Source of the DNA: Fodinibacter sp963747405
GTDB taxonomy: Bacteria > Actinomycetota > Actinomycetes > Actinomycetales > Dermatophilaceae
Direction: 5' to 3'
DNA: 64,000 nucleotides
Assembly: GCA_963747405.1 (NCBI GenBank)
Contig: CAVVFG010000016.1
Coordinates: 62,001-126,000, forward strand
Shown: positions 28,397 through 38,967 of the stretch, in pieces
How the letters are laid out: the number at the start of each line of letters is the position of its first letter
Position numbering within the stretch: position 1 is the stretch's first letter
Position numbers and translations under genes: made by a program
The notes under the pieces: model-generated
What the model saw: the letters and a program-made list of their open reading frames with translations, nothing else
Told to the model about the DNA's origin: nothing
Database searches by the model: none

Positions 28397-29155
28397 TCAG
28401 GCCTCCGCGGCCCAGGCGTCGACGATGTCGAGCACGTCGAGCAGCTGGTGGGCGTGGCCGTCGGGCATGGCGGTGACCTCGACCCGCTGCGCCTGCGGGA
28501 TCACCGAGTGCGGGATCCAGATCGCCCGCATGCCGACCTGCTGCGGGCCGTGGACGTCCTCGAAGACCCGGTCGCCGACGTAGACCGCCCGCCGCGGGGT
28601 GACGTCGAGCGCCCGGCAGATCGCCCGGAACGCCTCCGGGTGTGGCTTCACGTGGTCGATCTCGCTGGAGTAGAGGTCGGCGTCGAGCAGGTCGAGCACC
28701 CCGTCGCGCTCGAAGATGCCGCGGTGGTACTCCCGGGTCCAGATCGTGTTCGACAGCACCCCCACCTTGATGCCGCGCTCGTGCAGCCCCGCCCACAGCG
28801 GGCGCACCTGCGGGTCGGTGATGGTGTGCGGCTCCCAGAACCCGCGGTACGCCGCCAGCGCCAGGTGGTGCCGGTCGTGGTCGGCGTCCACTCCCGCGTC
28901 GACGAGGATGTCGGCCAGCGCGGCGGAGGTGTGCTCCTCGCGGCCGCGGGCCCAGGCCGCCGACTCGGCCTCGAGGATGCGGTCGGCGAGCCGGTGCGCC
29001 TCCTCGAGGTCGGCGTCGGACACGTCGGGCGACTCGACCGGGATGCCGTGCACCTCGCGCGCGAAGACGCGCCACTGCTCGGGCAGGTCGACCGTGTGCC
29101 AGGGCGTCAGCGTGCCGCCCCAGTCGAAGACGACGGCGTCGACGGGCTGGGTCAC
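28397..29155 (-). CDS. HAD-family hydrolase
   Basis: 252 residues from the GTG at 29155, overlapping the proS stop by 4 nt; the much longer open frame up to 31597 runs antiparallel-like through proS in another frame and is not a fusion. Motif I is VFDWGGTLTP, so the second residue of the usual DxDxT is Gly (DxGxT), a variant common in the HAD-IA group. VGVLSNT is motif II, KPHPEAF gives the motif III Lys, and VYVGDRVFEDVHGPQQVGM is motif IV. It is probably a phosphatase for a small metabolite. Substrate unknown. Confidence 0.85.
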   Translation of the reverse strand: MTQPVDAVVFDWGGTLTPWHTVDLPEQWRVFAREVHGIPVESPDVSDADLEEAHRLADRILEAESAAWARGREEHTSAALADILVDAGVDADHDRHHLALAAYRGFWEPHTITDPQVRPLWAGLHERGIKVGVLSNTIWTREYHRGIFERDGVLDLLDADLYSSEIDHVKPHPEAFRAICRALDVTPRRAVYVGDRVFEDVHGPQQVGMRAIWIPHSVIPQAQRVEVTAMPDGHAHQLLDVLDIVDAWAAEA

Positions 29156-30921
29156 GAGCGGCCGATCTCGGCCAGGATCTCCGCCACCGCCGAGTCGACC
29201 GCCAGGTTGCGCCGCTCGCCCGAGCGCCGGTCCTTGAGCTCGATGGTGCCGTCGGCCAGGCCGCGACCGACCACCACGATGGTCGGCACACCGATCAGCT
29301 CGGCATCCTTGAACTTCACCCCCGGGCTGGCCTGGCGACGGTCGTCGAGCAGCACCTGCACGCCCTGCACCTCGAGGGCGCGGGTGAGCTCCTCGGCATA
29401 TGTCGCGACGGCCTCGTCCTTGCCGGTGACCACGAGGTGCACGTCGGCGGGAGCCAGCGCCCGCGGCCAGATCAGGCCGAGGTCGTCGTGGTTGCCCTCG
29501 GCGACGCAGGCGACGGCCCGCGAGACCCCGACGCCGTAGGAGCCCATGATCACCGTGCGCAGCTTGCCGTGCTCGTCGAGCACCTTGAGGTCGAGCGCCT
29601 CGGTGTACTTCCGGCCGAGCTGGAAGATGTGCCCCATCTCGATGCCGCGCGCCGACTCCAGGCCGTGCCCGCAGGACGGGCAGGCGTCGCCCTCGCGCAC
29701 CTCGGCGGCCTCGATGGTGCCGTCGGCAGTGAAGTCGCGCCCCGCCACGAGATCGAGCACGTGCCGGCCGTCCTCGTCGGCACCGGTCACCCAGGCCGTG
29801 CCCTCGCTGACCCGCGGGTCGAGCAGGTAACGGATGCCGGACGCCTTCTCGGCGCCGAGCACGCCGGGCCCGATGTACCCCTTGGCCAGCGAGGGGTGCG
29901 CGGCGAAGTCCTTCTCGTCGAACGCCTCGACGGCGGCCGGCTCGACCTGCGCGCCGAGCCGCTTCTCGTCGACCTCGCGGTCGCCGGGCAGCCCGATGGC
30001 CAGCGGTTCGCGGGTGCCGTCGGGCTGGACCAGCATGACGATGACGTTCTTCAGCGTGTCCGAGGCCGCCCAGGCCCGCCCGTCCGATCGGGGGAAGGCC
30101 GACTCGAGGTGCGCGACCAGCGTGTCGATGGTGGGGGTGTTCGGGGTGTCCTCGACGTGCGCGGCGGGCACCCCGGACGCGTCCACGGCATCCGGAACCG
30201 GCACGCGCACGGCCTCGACGTTCGCCGCGAAGCCGCAGTTGGCGCACCGCACGTAGGTGTCCTCGCCGTTCTCGGCGGTCGCGAGGAACTCCTCCGACTT
30301 CGAGCCGCCCATCGCCCCGGCCATCGCCTGCACGATCACGTAGTGGAAGCCGAGCCGGTCGAAGATGCGCACGTAGGCGTCGCGGTGCAGCTGGTAGCTC
30401 TTGTCGAGCCCGGCCTCGTCGATGTCGAACGAGTAGCTGTCCTTCATGACGAACTCGCGCCCACGCAGCACGCCGGCCCGGGGGCGGGCCTCGTCGCGGT
30501 ACTTGATCTGGATCTGGTAGATCGACAGCGGCAGGTCCTTGTACGAGCTGTACAGGTCCTTGACCGCGAGGGTGAACATCTCCTCGTGCGTCGGCCCGAG
30601 CAGGTAGTCGGCGCCCTTGCGGTCCTTGAGCCGGAACACGTTGTCGCCGTACTCGTCCCAGCGGCCGCTCGCCTCGTACGGCTCGCGTGGCAGCAGCGCG
30701 GGGAAGAGCAGCTCCTGGGCGCCGATGGCGTCCATCTCCTCGCGCACGATCGTCTCGACGTTGCGCAGCACCTTCAGGCCGAGCGGCAGCCAGGTGTAGA
30801 TGCCGGGGCTGACCCGGCGGATGTAGCCGGCCCGCACGAGGAGCTGGTGGCTCGGAACCTCGGCGTCCGCCGGGTTCTCGCGAAGGGTTCGCAGGAACAG
30901 GGACGACATGCGCATGGCCAC
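29152..30921 (-). CDS. proS: Prolyl-tRNA synthetase (bacterial type)
   Basis: 589 residues from the GTG at 30921, which has AGGAG 7 nt upstream; ATGs at 30915 and 30909 are alternatives. Motif 1 starts at the N-terminus (MSSLFLRTLRENPADAEVPSH), with GPTHEEMFT and RPRAGVLRGREFVMKDSYSFD as class II motif 2. The insertion between motifs 2 and 3 is the YbaK-like editing domain (about residues 240-400) that clears Ala-tRNA(Pro). The C-terminal anticodon domain follows (VHLVVTGKDEAVATYAEEL). Cytosolic, essential. Upstream is an acetyltransferase gene. Confidence 0.96.
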   Translation of the reverse strand: MAMRMSSLFLRTLRENPADAEVPSHQLLVRAGYIRRVSPGIYTWLPLGLKVLRNVETIVREEMDAIGAQELLFPALLPREPYEASGRWDEYGDNVFRLKDRKGADYLLGPTHEEMFTLAVKDLYSSYKDLPLSIYQIQIKYRDEARPRAGVLRGREFVMKDSYSFDIDEAGLDKSYQLHRDAYVRIFDRLGFHYVIVQAMAGAMGGSKSEEFLATAENGEDTYVRCANCGFAANVEAVRVPVPDAVDASGVPAAHVEDTPNTPTIDTLVAHLESAFPRSDGRAWAASDTLKNVIVMLVQPDGTREPLAIGLPGDREVDEKRLGAQVEPAAVEAFDEKDFAAHPSLAKGYIGPGVLGAEKASGIRYLLDPRVSEGTAWVTGADEDGRHVLDLVAGRDFTADGTIEAAEVREGDACPSCGHGLESARGIEMGHIFQLGRKYTEALDLKVLDEHGKLRTVIMGSYGVGVSRAVACVAEGNHDDLGLIWPRALAPADVHLVVTGKDEAVATYAEELTRALEVQGVQVLLDDRRQASPGVKFKDAELIGVPTIVVVGRGLADGTIELKDRRSGERRNLAVDSAVAEILAEIGRS

Positions 30922-30984
30922 GGGGAAGCTCCTGGAGAGGTGGGTGGACAACCCGCCAAGGATAACGACGGGCCGGGATGCCGT

Positions 30985-31878
30985 TCACGCGCCTTTGGCG
31001 TCCTGCTCCGGTGAGGTGGCGACCTGGATGTAGCGGGCCCGGATGCCGTGGTTCTCGAAGCCGAGCCGCAGGTAGAGCTCGTGGGCAGGGTTGTCGACGT
31101 TGACGGCGAGCCAGGCCTGGTCGCAGCCGTCCTTGACCAGGGCGCGCAGTGACCGCACGACCAGGTGCGCCCCGAGCCCGCGGCCGCGCCATGCGGGCAC
31201 CACGCCGACCTGGTCGAGCCAGTCGTCGGTGATGGTCACGAACCCCACCGGGTGGCCGTCGGGATCGAGGGCGACCCGCGAGGCCTCGGGGCGGAAGCCG
31301 TGGTCTCCGGACACCTCGCGCACCCAGAGGTCGCGGGGCGGGTCGGGGAAGCCCGGCCGCTGCGCGAACGACCGCTGGTAGGCCGTGAAGAACAGGCCAG
31401 CCGTCTCGTCGTCCCACGACGCGACGTGCAGGCCCTCCGGCCGCTTCACCTTGGGGATCTCGTCGAGCTCGTGGCGCATGACGTGCTCGGCGAAGGTGCG
31501 CTGGAGGCCGAGCTCGGCGTAGAGGGCGTCCGACTCGGGCGAGGTGGTCTCCGCGACGACCCGCAGCGGGGAGCCGCCGGCGCGCTCCTGCGCCCACTGC
31601 GCCAGCTCCTCGCCGATGCCCTGCCAGCGCGTCGACGGGTGCACCAGTCCGGTGGCCGTGCGGTGCCCGGTGTCGTCGACGAAGACGGCCGCGGCGGCCA
31701 CGATCTCGCCCGTCTCGTCACGGCCACCGATGCCGCTGCCGCTCAGAAAGAGCTGGCGGATGGTCTGCTCGTGCGCCAGCTGCGGCAGCCCCCCGTCGAC
31801 GGCGAGGCAGCGGCGGGCGAGGTGGCGCAGTTCGTCGAGGTCGCCCTCGACGAGCGGCTGCCAGGCCAGGGTCGACAT
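30985..31878 (-). CDS. Tandem GNAT acetyltransferase
   Basis: 297 residues with two GNAT-like halves. The C-terminal half has the acetyl-CoA-binding motif QVGVVPAWRGRGLGAHLVVRSL and the substrate-side NPAHELYLRLGFEN. The N-terminal half has a weaker copy (GLVHPSTRWQGIGEELAQWA and SDALYAELGLQRTF). Tandem GNAT proteins of about 300 residues include mycothiol synthase MshD; the present sequence resembles that layout, but I cannot assign the substrate. It lies 9 nt after the DoxX-like gene on the same strand. Confidence 0.75.
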   Translation of the reverse strand: MSTLAWQPLVEGDLDELRHLARRCLAVDGGLPQLAHEQTIRQLFLSGSGIGGRDETGEIVAAAAVFVDDTGHRTATGLVHPSTRWQGIGEELAQWAQERAGGSPLRVVAETTSPESDALYAELGLQRTFAEHVMRHELDEIPKVKRPEGLHVASWDDETAGLFFTAYQRSFAQRPGFPDPPRDLWVREVSGDHGFRPEASRVALDPDGHPVGFVTITDDWLDQVGVVPAWRGRGLGAHLVVRSLRALVKDGCDQAWLAVNVDNPAHELYLRLGFENHGIRARYIQVATSPEQDAKGA

Positions 31879-31887
31879 CGCCGCGCC

Positions 31888-32283
31888 TCAGTGACCCGCG
31901 GCGCGCAGCGCCGTGCGGATCATCGGCAGCTGCAGCGGCAGGCGGGCGAGCGTCGCCACGAAGGTGGCCCGAGAGGTCGTGTCCCCCCGGCGCTGCGCCC
32001 GCTGGCCGGAGTCGACGCTCATCTGCATGTTGGCCGGGAACACGGCGAGCAGCAACGCGGCGCTCGCGTACCCAGCCGGCCTGCGCGTGGCCGGCATCAG
32101 CAGCCCTGCGGCACAGAGCAGCTCGGCGACCCCCGAGGCATAGACGAGTGCCCGTCGGTTGGGCAGCACGCGGGGCACGATGCCCTCGAAGACCTGCGGC
32201 CGCACGAGGTGCACCACTCCCGAGCCGGCCAGCACGGCGGCGAGCCCGGCGACGTCACGGCTGAGGGCGGGGGCGGGGGCCAT
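31888..32283 (-). CDS. DoxX-like small membrane protein
   Basis: 131 residues from the ATG at 32283, chosen because GGA lies 6 nt upstream; an ATG at 32298 is also possible. Four hydrophobic segments and the opening VAGLAAVLAGSGVVHLVRPQVFEGIVPRVLP resemble the DoxX/MauE-like family of small membrane proteins, some of which act in thiol or quinone redox systems. Function here is unknown. It ends 9 nt before the GNAT gene start. Confidence 0.7.
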   Translation of the reverse strand: MAPAPALSRDVAGLAAVLAGSGVVHLVRPQVFEGIVPRVLPNRRALVYASGVAELLCAAGLLMPATRRPAGYASAALLLAVFPANMQMSVDSGQRAQRRGDTTSRATFVATLARLPLQLPMIRTALRAAGH

Positions 32284-32314
32284 GCTCCATCCAACCATCC
32301 GTGGCCGGGCGGCC

Positions 32315-33160
32315 TCAGAGCAGCACGGTGCTGAAGTCGCCCACCTCGCGGAACCCGAGGTGGGTGTAGGTGGCCCGCGCCGCGGTGTTGAAGTCGTTGA
32401 CGTAGAGCGTGACCAGCGGCGCCGGCCCCACCATCACCTGCTCCACCACGCTCGCGAGCATCGGCACGGCCAGGCCGCGGCCGCGCAGGTCGGGCGCCAG
32501 CCAGACACCCTGCAGCTGCGCGCAGCCCAGGGCCAGGCTGCCGATGTCGGTCTTGAACACCACCCGGCCGCCGTCGATGACGACGTAGGTGTGCCCGCGC
32601 GCCGCGAGCGAGGCCAGGGACGCCCGGTAGCCGCGGTCGCTGCCGCGGTAGGGCGGGTAGCCGATCTCGGCGGTGAACATGTGCTCGGCCGCCGGCAGCA
32701 CCAGGTCGACCTCGTCGACCCGGGCCGGCCGCACCCGCGGGTCGAGCGCCACCCCCAGGGTGGACGGCAGCCGCTCGGTCACCAGCAGCGGCTGGCTGTC
32801 GCGCACGGCGCGGGCGGGGCCCCAGTGCGGCTCGAGGTGCTGCCACAGGCCCTCGACCTCCTCGCGCGGACCGAACACCGAGGCGCAGCGGCCCCGCCAC
32901 CGGCGCACCCGGTCGGCGAACGCCGCCCGGCTCTCCGGCGTGGTGCCCACCGGCACGACGTTCGCGCTGGCCCAGCACAGCGCGGTCAGCTCGCCGTCGA
33001 CGCGGTGGCCCAGCACCCCCGCCAGCGACCCGGTGCGGGCGCCCTCGAGCACCCGGGCCGCCACGAACACCCCCCGCGGCAGGTCGCGGGCGCACACCTC
33101 GAGGGCGTCGTCACGGTCGGCGAGCGACAGCGGACGGACCGGTGAGCGGGTGCGCAGCAC
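32315..33160 (-). CDS. DUF4081-GNAT family acetyltransferase
   Basis: 281 residues. The N-terminal part (VFVAARVLEGAR, SVFGPREEVEGLWQHLEPHWGPAR) is typical of DUF4081, and the C-terminal GNAT domain has GVWLAPDLRGRGLAVPMLASVV and VNDFNTAARATYTHLGFREVG. This gene is regularly found between ispG and proS in actinobacteria (from memory), which fits its place here. The acceptor is unknown. Confidence 0.85.
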   Translation of the reverse strand: MLRTRSPVRPLSLADRDDALEVCARDLPRGVFVAARVLEGARTGSLAGVLGHRVDGELTALCWASANVVPVGTTPESRAAFADRVRRWRGRCASVFGPREEVEGLWQHLEPHWGPARAVRDSQPLLVTERLPSTLGVALDPRVRPARVDEVDLVLPAAEHMFTAEIGYPPYRGSDRGYRASLASLAARGHTYVVIDGGRVVFKTDIGSLALGCAQLQGVWLAPDLRGRGLAVPMLASVVEQVMVGPAPLVTLYVNDFNTAARATYTHLGFREVGDFSTVLL

Positions 33161-33202
33161 GACGTCAGCCTAAGGCGGTGCCCACCCCACGCGCCTGCTT
33201 CC

Positions 33203-33928
33203 TCACCCCTCGACATCCGCGCGTCCCGGTGCGCAACCCGTGAGCACCGGCGCCGCGAGGTCGGTGTTGTCGAGCACCCAGGTGGCGCGCCGCGCCGGAT
33301 CGACCTCGGCGAGGTACAGCCGCTGCCCGCCGACGTAGCGCGCGTTCACCGCGGATGCCGGGTCCACGGAATCCGCGCCCACCGCGCCGAAGCGGGCGTT
33401 GCCACGCGGCACGGAGACCGCGAAGGGCACGTCGACCCAGACGCTGGCGTCCCACAGGTCGGCGAGCTCGGGACGGTGCAGGAAGATGCCGTCGACCAGC
33501 AGCAGGCCTTCAGGCCCCGCGGGCGGCTCGGGCGCAAGGTCGAGGACGACCTCGCGCTCGACGTCGTGCACGGCACGCACCCACGGCTCCCCCGCCCGGA
33601 ACGGCTCGACAAGGCGGTGCCGGATCGCGTCGTGGTCGTAGCTGTCGCGGTAGAAGCCCTCGGCGGTGCGGGCGCGCGCGTAGCGGTCGGCGTGCACCCG
33701 GTGGAACCCGTCGACGGACGCACGGTGCACCCCGCGAGCCGGCCCGACCAGCGCGGCGAGCTCGTGGGCGAGCACCGTCTTGCCGGCCCCGTCGACGCCG
33801 TCGAGCGCAACGACAACCCGCGCGCCCTCGCCCACGGTCAGCAGCGCTTCAGCGAGCTCGCCGAGCACCCGGCCCCGGCGACCGGCCGGTGGGGGTGGGA
33901 CGAACGCGTCGAGGCGGGTGGGCGGCAT
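33203..33928 (-). CDS. Uridine kinase-like P-loop NTPase
   Basis: 241 residues. The Walker A motif GVDGAGKT is at residues 44-51, and the following RASVDGFHRVHADRYARARTAEGFYRDSYD resembles uridine kinase/phosphoribulokinase-like proteins, where the DGF and FYxDSYD stretch contacts the substrate. LLVDGIFLHRPEL is the later acidic motif. It probably phosphorylates a nucleoside or other small substrate. It lies 27 nt after the ispG stop on the same strand. Confidence 0.8.
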   Translation of the reverse strand: MPPTRLDAFVPPPPAGRRGRVLGELAEALLTVGEGARVVVALDGVDGAGKTVLAHELAALVGPARGVHRASVDGFHRVHADRYARARTAEGFYRDSYDHDAIRHRLVEPFRAGEPWVRAVHDVEREVVLDLAPEPPAGPEGLLLVDGIFLHRPELADLWDASVWVDVPFAVSVPRGNARFGAVGADSVDPASAVNARYVGGQRLYLAEVDPARRATWVLDNTDLAAPVLTGCAPGRADVEG

Positions 33929-33955
33929 CCGGCGCAGTGGCTGGAGCGGCCGGGC

Positions 33956-35122
<1,167 letters not shown>

Positions 35123-35138
35123 CAGCCTACGGCGCGGC

Positions 35139-36503
35139 TCAGCCGCCGAGGTTCACGGGTTTGACGAGGTCAGCGTAGATCAGCAGCAGGGAGGCGCCGA
35201 GCAGCACCATGGACACCGTGTAGGCGATGGGCAGGGCCTTGGCGACGTCGACGTAGCCCGGGTCGGGCCGGCCGAGCAGCCTGGCCACCCCGCGCTTGAG
35301 CCCCTCCCACAGCGCCCCGGCCACGTGACCGCCGTCGAGCGGCAGCAGCGGGATGAGGTTGAACAGGAAGAGCATGAAGTTCAGCGCCGCGATAAGCCCC
35401 ACCAGCATCCACAGCTTGTCGCCGGCGGACTTGCCGACCAGGGCGTCGTACTTGCCGCCGCTGACCTCGCCGGCGACCCGGCCCACGCCGACGACCGACA
35501 TCGGGCTGTCGACCTCGCGCGCGGCCCCGCCGAAGGCCGCCTGCCACACGCCGCCCATCCGCTCGGGCACCCGCACCAGCGCCTGGGCGGTGCCGCTGAC
35601 GTAGCTCCACAGCATGCCGGGCACCGCGGTGACCGGCTGCGGCTCGTAGGCCACCGGTGCCGTGGACCGCACGCCGAGGAAGCCCGCCTCGGTAGTGCGG
35701 GCCGTGCCGGCTGCGTCGGTGACCGGCAGCCCGTCGGCGTCGAGCACCGGCACGACGTTGCGGATGGGGGTGGCGGTGACGGTGACCTGCCGGCCGTCGC
35801 GCTCGAGCACGATGGGCACCGCCTCACCGACCCGGGGGCGGATGAGGGTGCCGACGTCGGTGGTGTCGTCGACCGGCTGACCGGCGATGGACACGAAGCG
35901 GTCGCCGGGCAGGATGCCGGCGGCGAGGGCCGGCGTCTCGGGCTGGTCGGTGCAGGTGGTGGCGTCGCCGGCCTTGGTCACGGGCACGACGCACTGCGAC
36001 ACCGAGGCCACCACGGCGCCCGGCTGTGCCGTGGCCACGCCGTGCACGGTGACCACGAGGGTGAGCAGGACGACGCCGATGAGGAGGTTCATCGTGGGGC
36101 CGCCGAGCATGACGATGACCTTCTGGTGCACCGGGAGGCGGTAGAAGACCCGACGCTCGTCGCCGGGGCGCACCTCCTCGAGGCTCGCGGCGCGGGCCTC
36201 GTCGACCAGCTGGCTGAACCTCCCGGTGCTCGACGCCCGCACGGTGCCGGGCTGGTCGCCGGGGCGTGGAGGGAACATGCCGATCATCCGGATGTAGCCG
36301 CCCAGCGGCACCGCCTTGACGCCGTACTCGGTCTCACCACGACGACGCGACCACATCGTGGGCCCGAAGCCGACCATGTACTGGGTCACCCGCACGCCGA
36401 ACCGCTTGGCCGGCACGAGGTGGCCGACCTCGTGCAGCGCGATGGAGGCGGCGACGCCGGTGGCCATGAACAGGACACCGAGGACGAAGGCGAGGGTGGA
36501 CAT
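35139..36503 (-). CDS. rseP: Site-2 metalloprotease, M50 family (RseP/Rip1)
   Basis: 454 residues. The zinc motif HEVGH is at residues 24-28 within the first membrane helix, and the third zinc ligand lies in NLIPLLPLDGGHV near residue 400. A PDZ-like region lies between (TPALAAGILPGDRFVSIAGQPV). The protease cuts membrane-embedded anti-sigma factors and other helices. The dxr-rseP-ispG order is the usual one in actinobacteria. Membrane topology with about four helices is clear from composition. Confidence 0.94.
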   Translation of the reverse strand: MSTLAFVLGVLFMATGVAASIALHEVGHLVPAKRFGVRVTQYMVGFGPTMWSRRRGETEYGVKAVPLGGYIRMIGMFPPRPGDQPGTVRASSTGRFSQLVDEARAASLEEVRPGDERRVFYRLPVHQKVIVMLGGPTMNLLIGVVLLTLVVTVHGVATAQPGAVVASVSQCVVPVTKAGDATTCTDQPETPALAAGILPGDRFVSIAGQPVDDTTDVGTLIRPRVGEAVPIVLERDGRQVTVTATPIRNVVPVLDADGLPVTDAAGTARTTEAGFLGVRSTAPVAYEPQPVTAVPGMLWSYVSGTAQALVRVPERMGGVWQAAFGGAAREVDSPMSVVGVGRVAGEVSGGKYDALVGKSAGDKLWMLVGLIAALNFMLFLFNLIPLLPLDGGHVAGALWEGLKRGVARLLGRPDPGYVDVAKALPIAYTVSMVLLGASLLLIYADLVKPVNLGG

Positions 36504-36571
36504 GCGCTACAGGGTACGTCGGGCTCCTGACGACACCCTGGGAACGCCGGCCTGCGTCCGTGGCGGCCGGC

Positions 36572-37756
36572 TCAGGGGGCGACGCCGATCACCCTGGCGG
36601 CCTCGACCCGTGCCCACGCATCCGCAGCGAGCACTCCGTCGAGGCTGTTCGCGTCACCCTCCTGGCCGGCGTGCGCGTCGACCACCCGCTCGATGGTGTC
36701 GACGATGTCGGTGAAGCGGATCACCGCGTCGTGGAACGCGTCGACGCACACCTCGTTGGCGGCGTTGTAGACGGCCGGGTGGGTGCCGCCGGCCGCGCCG
36801 ACCTGCCGGGCCAGCCGCACCGCCGGGAAGGCGTCGTCGTCGAGCGGGTGGAACTCCCAGCTCTGCGCCCGGCTCCAGTCGCACGGCACGTCGACGTCCT
36901 CCAGGCGCTCCGGCCAGGACAGCCCCAGCGCGATGGGCACCAGCATGCGCGGCGGCCCCAGCTGGGCGATGGTCGAGCCGTCGTGGAACTCGACCATCGA
37001 GTGGATCTGCTGCTGGGGGTGCACCACGACGTCGATCCGGTCGAACGGGATGTCGAAGAGCAGGTGCGCCTCGATCACCTCCAGCCCCTTGTTGACCAGG
37101 GTGGCGGAGTTCGTCGTGATCACCCGGCCCATCGCGAAGTTCGGGTGGGCCAGGGCCTGCTCGGGCGTGACGTCGGCCAGCTCGGCGCGGCTGCGCCCGC
37201 GGAACGGCCCGCCGCTGGCGGTCACGACCAGCCGGCGCACCTCCTGCGCCCGGCCGCCGCGCAGGCTCTGCGCGATGGCACTGTGCTCGGAGTCGACCGG
37301 CACGACCTGGCCGGGAGCGGCGGCGGCCTTCACGAGCGGCCCGCCGATGATGAGCGACTCCTTGTTGGCCAGGGCGAGCACCGAGCCCGCGGCGAGCGCG
37401 GCAAGGGTGGGCCGCAACCCGATCGAGCCGGTCACGCCGTTGAGCACGACGTCGGCGCCGCAGCCGGCGGCGACCGTCGCGGCATCCGGCCCGACGACCA
37501 CCTCGGTGGCGGATGCCGGGACGCCGGCCTCCGCTGCGGCAGCGGCGAGCGCGGCGCGCAGCTGCTCGGCATCCCCTTGCGCGGCGGCGACGAGCGGCAC
37601 CCCGAACCGCACCGCCTGCCGGGCCAGCAGCCCGAGGTTGCCCCCGGCCGACAGGGCCGAGACGGTGAACCGGCCGGGGTGGGCCGCGACCACCTCCAGG
37701 GCCTGGGTGCCGATCGAGCCGGTGGAGCCGAGCAGGGCGACGGAGCGTGTGGTCAC
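36572..37756 (-). CDS. dxr: 1-deoxy-D-xylulose-5-phosphate reductoisomerase
   Basis: 394 residues from the GTG at 37756 (TTRSVALLGSTGSIGTQALEVV follows); the upstream part of the frame overlaps nothing conserved and is left out. The NADPH site GSTGSIG, the substrate loop NKESLIIGG, the metal site VDSEHSA and the flexible loop TASGGPFRGR are all present. The enzyme makes 2-C-methyl-D-erythritol 4-phosphate in the MEP pathway. It is followed on the same strand by rseP (68 nt) and ispG. Confidence 0.96.
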   Translation of the reverse strand: MTTRSVALLGSTGSIGTQALEVVAAHPGRFTVSALSAGGNLGLLARQAVRFGVPLVAAAQGDAEQLRAALAAAAAEAGVPASATEVVVGPDAATVAAGCGADVVLNGVTGSIGLRPTLAALAAGSVLALANKESLIIGGPLVKAAAAPGQVVPVDSEHSAIAQSLRGGRAQEVRRLVVTASGGPFRGRSRAELADVTPEQALAHPNFAMGRVITTNSATLVNKGLEVIEAHLLFDIPFDRIDVVVHPQQQIHSMVEFHDGSTIAQLGPPRMLVPIALGLSWPERLEDVDVPCDWSRAQSWEFHPLDDDAFPAVRLARQVGAAGGTHPAVYNAANEVCVDAFHDAVIRFTDIVDTIERVVDAHAGQEGDANSLDGVLAADAWARVEAARVIGVAP

Positions 37757-37850
37757 CGGCCCATTGTCATCGGTCCGGGACCGGGCCGCGGACGGCGGGT
37801 GGGGCGCCGCGGCGGCAGGCGGCATCCGGCCGCTCGCGCGACGCGCCGGC

Positions 37851-38903
37851 TCACCTGGTGAAGACGCGCTCCTCGATGAGGCGCTCGGTGACCAGCCGCG
37901 CCTGCGGGTGGAAGCGACCGTGCTCGAAGTCCTTCTGCAGCTCGAGCTCGACCTTGCCCTGGCCGCTGCGGTTCTTCTCGACGGTGAGCACCGACCACTG
38001 CTCGTAGCGCCCACGGCTGCCGAGGTCGTAGACGAGGTGCTCGCGCGAGACGATGTTCTCCTTGCTCGACAGGATCAGCACCAGGTCGGCCTCGTAGGCC
38101 AGCGCGGAGGACCCCCGCAGGTCGCGGGTGCGCATCCGGTGCCCGGCGCCCAGGGCCTCGCGGTCGGCGGCCGCGACGCAGACGACGGGGCACCCGAGCT
38201 CGAGCGAGAGGTCCTTCATCGTCTCGGTCACGATGGTCACCCGCGCGGTCTCGTCGCCCGTGAATCCGGCCAGCGGCATCTTCTGCAGGTAGTCGACCAT
38301 CACGATGGGCGACTCCCCGGCCTCGCGCGAGATCGCGCCGACCACCCGGGCGACCTCGTCGGGGGTGGTCTCCCGGGTGGACTCGTGCAGGTGCAGGCGC
38401 CCGGCGTACTGCTGCACGGCGGCCAGGGCGTCGGCGCCGTAGGGGATGCCGGCCAGCGCCTGCGCGAGCCCGTGGCGGTCGGGCTCATCGGCCTCGAAGA
38501 CCGAGCGCACCGTGTGCACGTCGGCCGCCAGGGCGGGGTACCGGCCCGCGGCGACGGCCGCGCCCGCGGCCTCGAGCGCGAGGAGCCGCTGCACCAGGCT
38601 CTGGGCCGAGTGCTCGTAGGAGAACACGACACCGTGCCGGCCGCCCGCCACCGCGTTGCGCACCAGCTGCAGCGAGAGCGTCGTCTTCCCCGCCCCCTCG
38701 CTGCCCCCGAGCAGCACCAGCTCACCCGAGCGCAGTCCGCCGTCGAGGGTCGCATCGAGCATCTCGAAGCCCGTGGGCCACACCTGCGCCCCCGGCCGGG
38801 CCCCGCGGCGCAGCGACTGGTCGCTGCGCTCGAGGAGCACCTCGACGGTCTGGGAGCGCGAGGGCCGGTGGGCCCCGCCGAGTGGCTCGGTGTCCGGACT
38901 CAT
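37851..38903 (-). CDS. DnaB-like RecA-fold ATPase without DnaB N-terminal domain
   Basis: 350 residues. The Walker A motif is GGSEGAGKTT at 66-75 and Walker B is PIVMVDYLQKM; SSALAYEADLVLILSS and a late KNRSGQGKVELELQKDF match the DnaB helicase C-terminal domain, including the arginine-rich RGSS region. The DnaB N-terminal DnaG-interaction domain is missing, replaced by about 40 residues of low similarity. So it is unlikely to be the replicative helicase itself and may be a DnaB/KaiC-like ATPase with another job. It sits just upstream of dxr, 94 nt away. Confidence 0.8.
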   Translation of the reverse strand: MSPDTEPLGGAHRPSRSQTVEVLLERSDQSLRRGARPGAQVWPTGFEMLDATLDGGLRSGELVLLGGSEGAGKTTLSLQLVRNAVAGGRHGVVFSYEHSAQSLVQRLLALEAAGAAVAAGRYPALAADVHTVRSVFEADEPDRHGLAQALAGIPYGADALAAVQQYAGRLHLHESTRETTPDEVARVVGAISREAGESPIVMVDYLQKMPLAGFTGDETARVTIVTETMKDLSLELGCPVVCVAAADREALGAGHRMRTRDLRGSSALAYEADLVLILSSKENIVSREHLVYDLGSRGRYEQWSVLTVEKNRSGQGKVELELQKDFEHGRFHPQARLVTERLIEERVFTR

Positions 38904-38967
38904 GCCCCCATGACACCACTCGCCGGAGCAGCGTGACCCGGGTTTGGCGCGAACCCGGGCACGACGC

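Noticed and set aside
28397..31597. Apparent HAD-synthetase fusion of 1066 codons
   Set aside because: Only the part after the GTG at 29155 has HAD motifs; the rest reads through proS in another frame with shadow composition.
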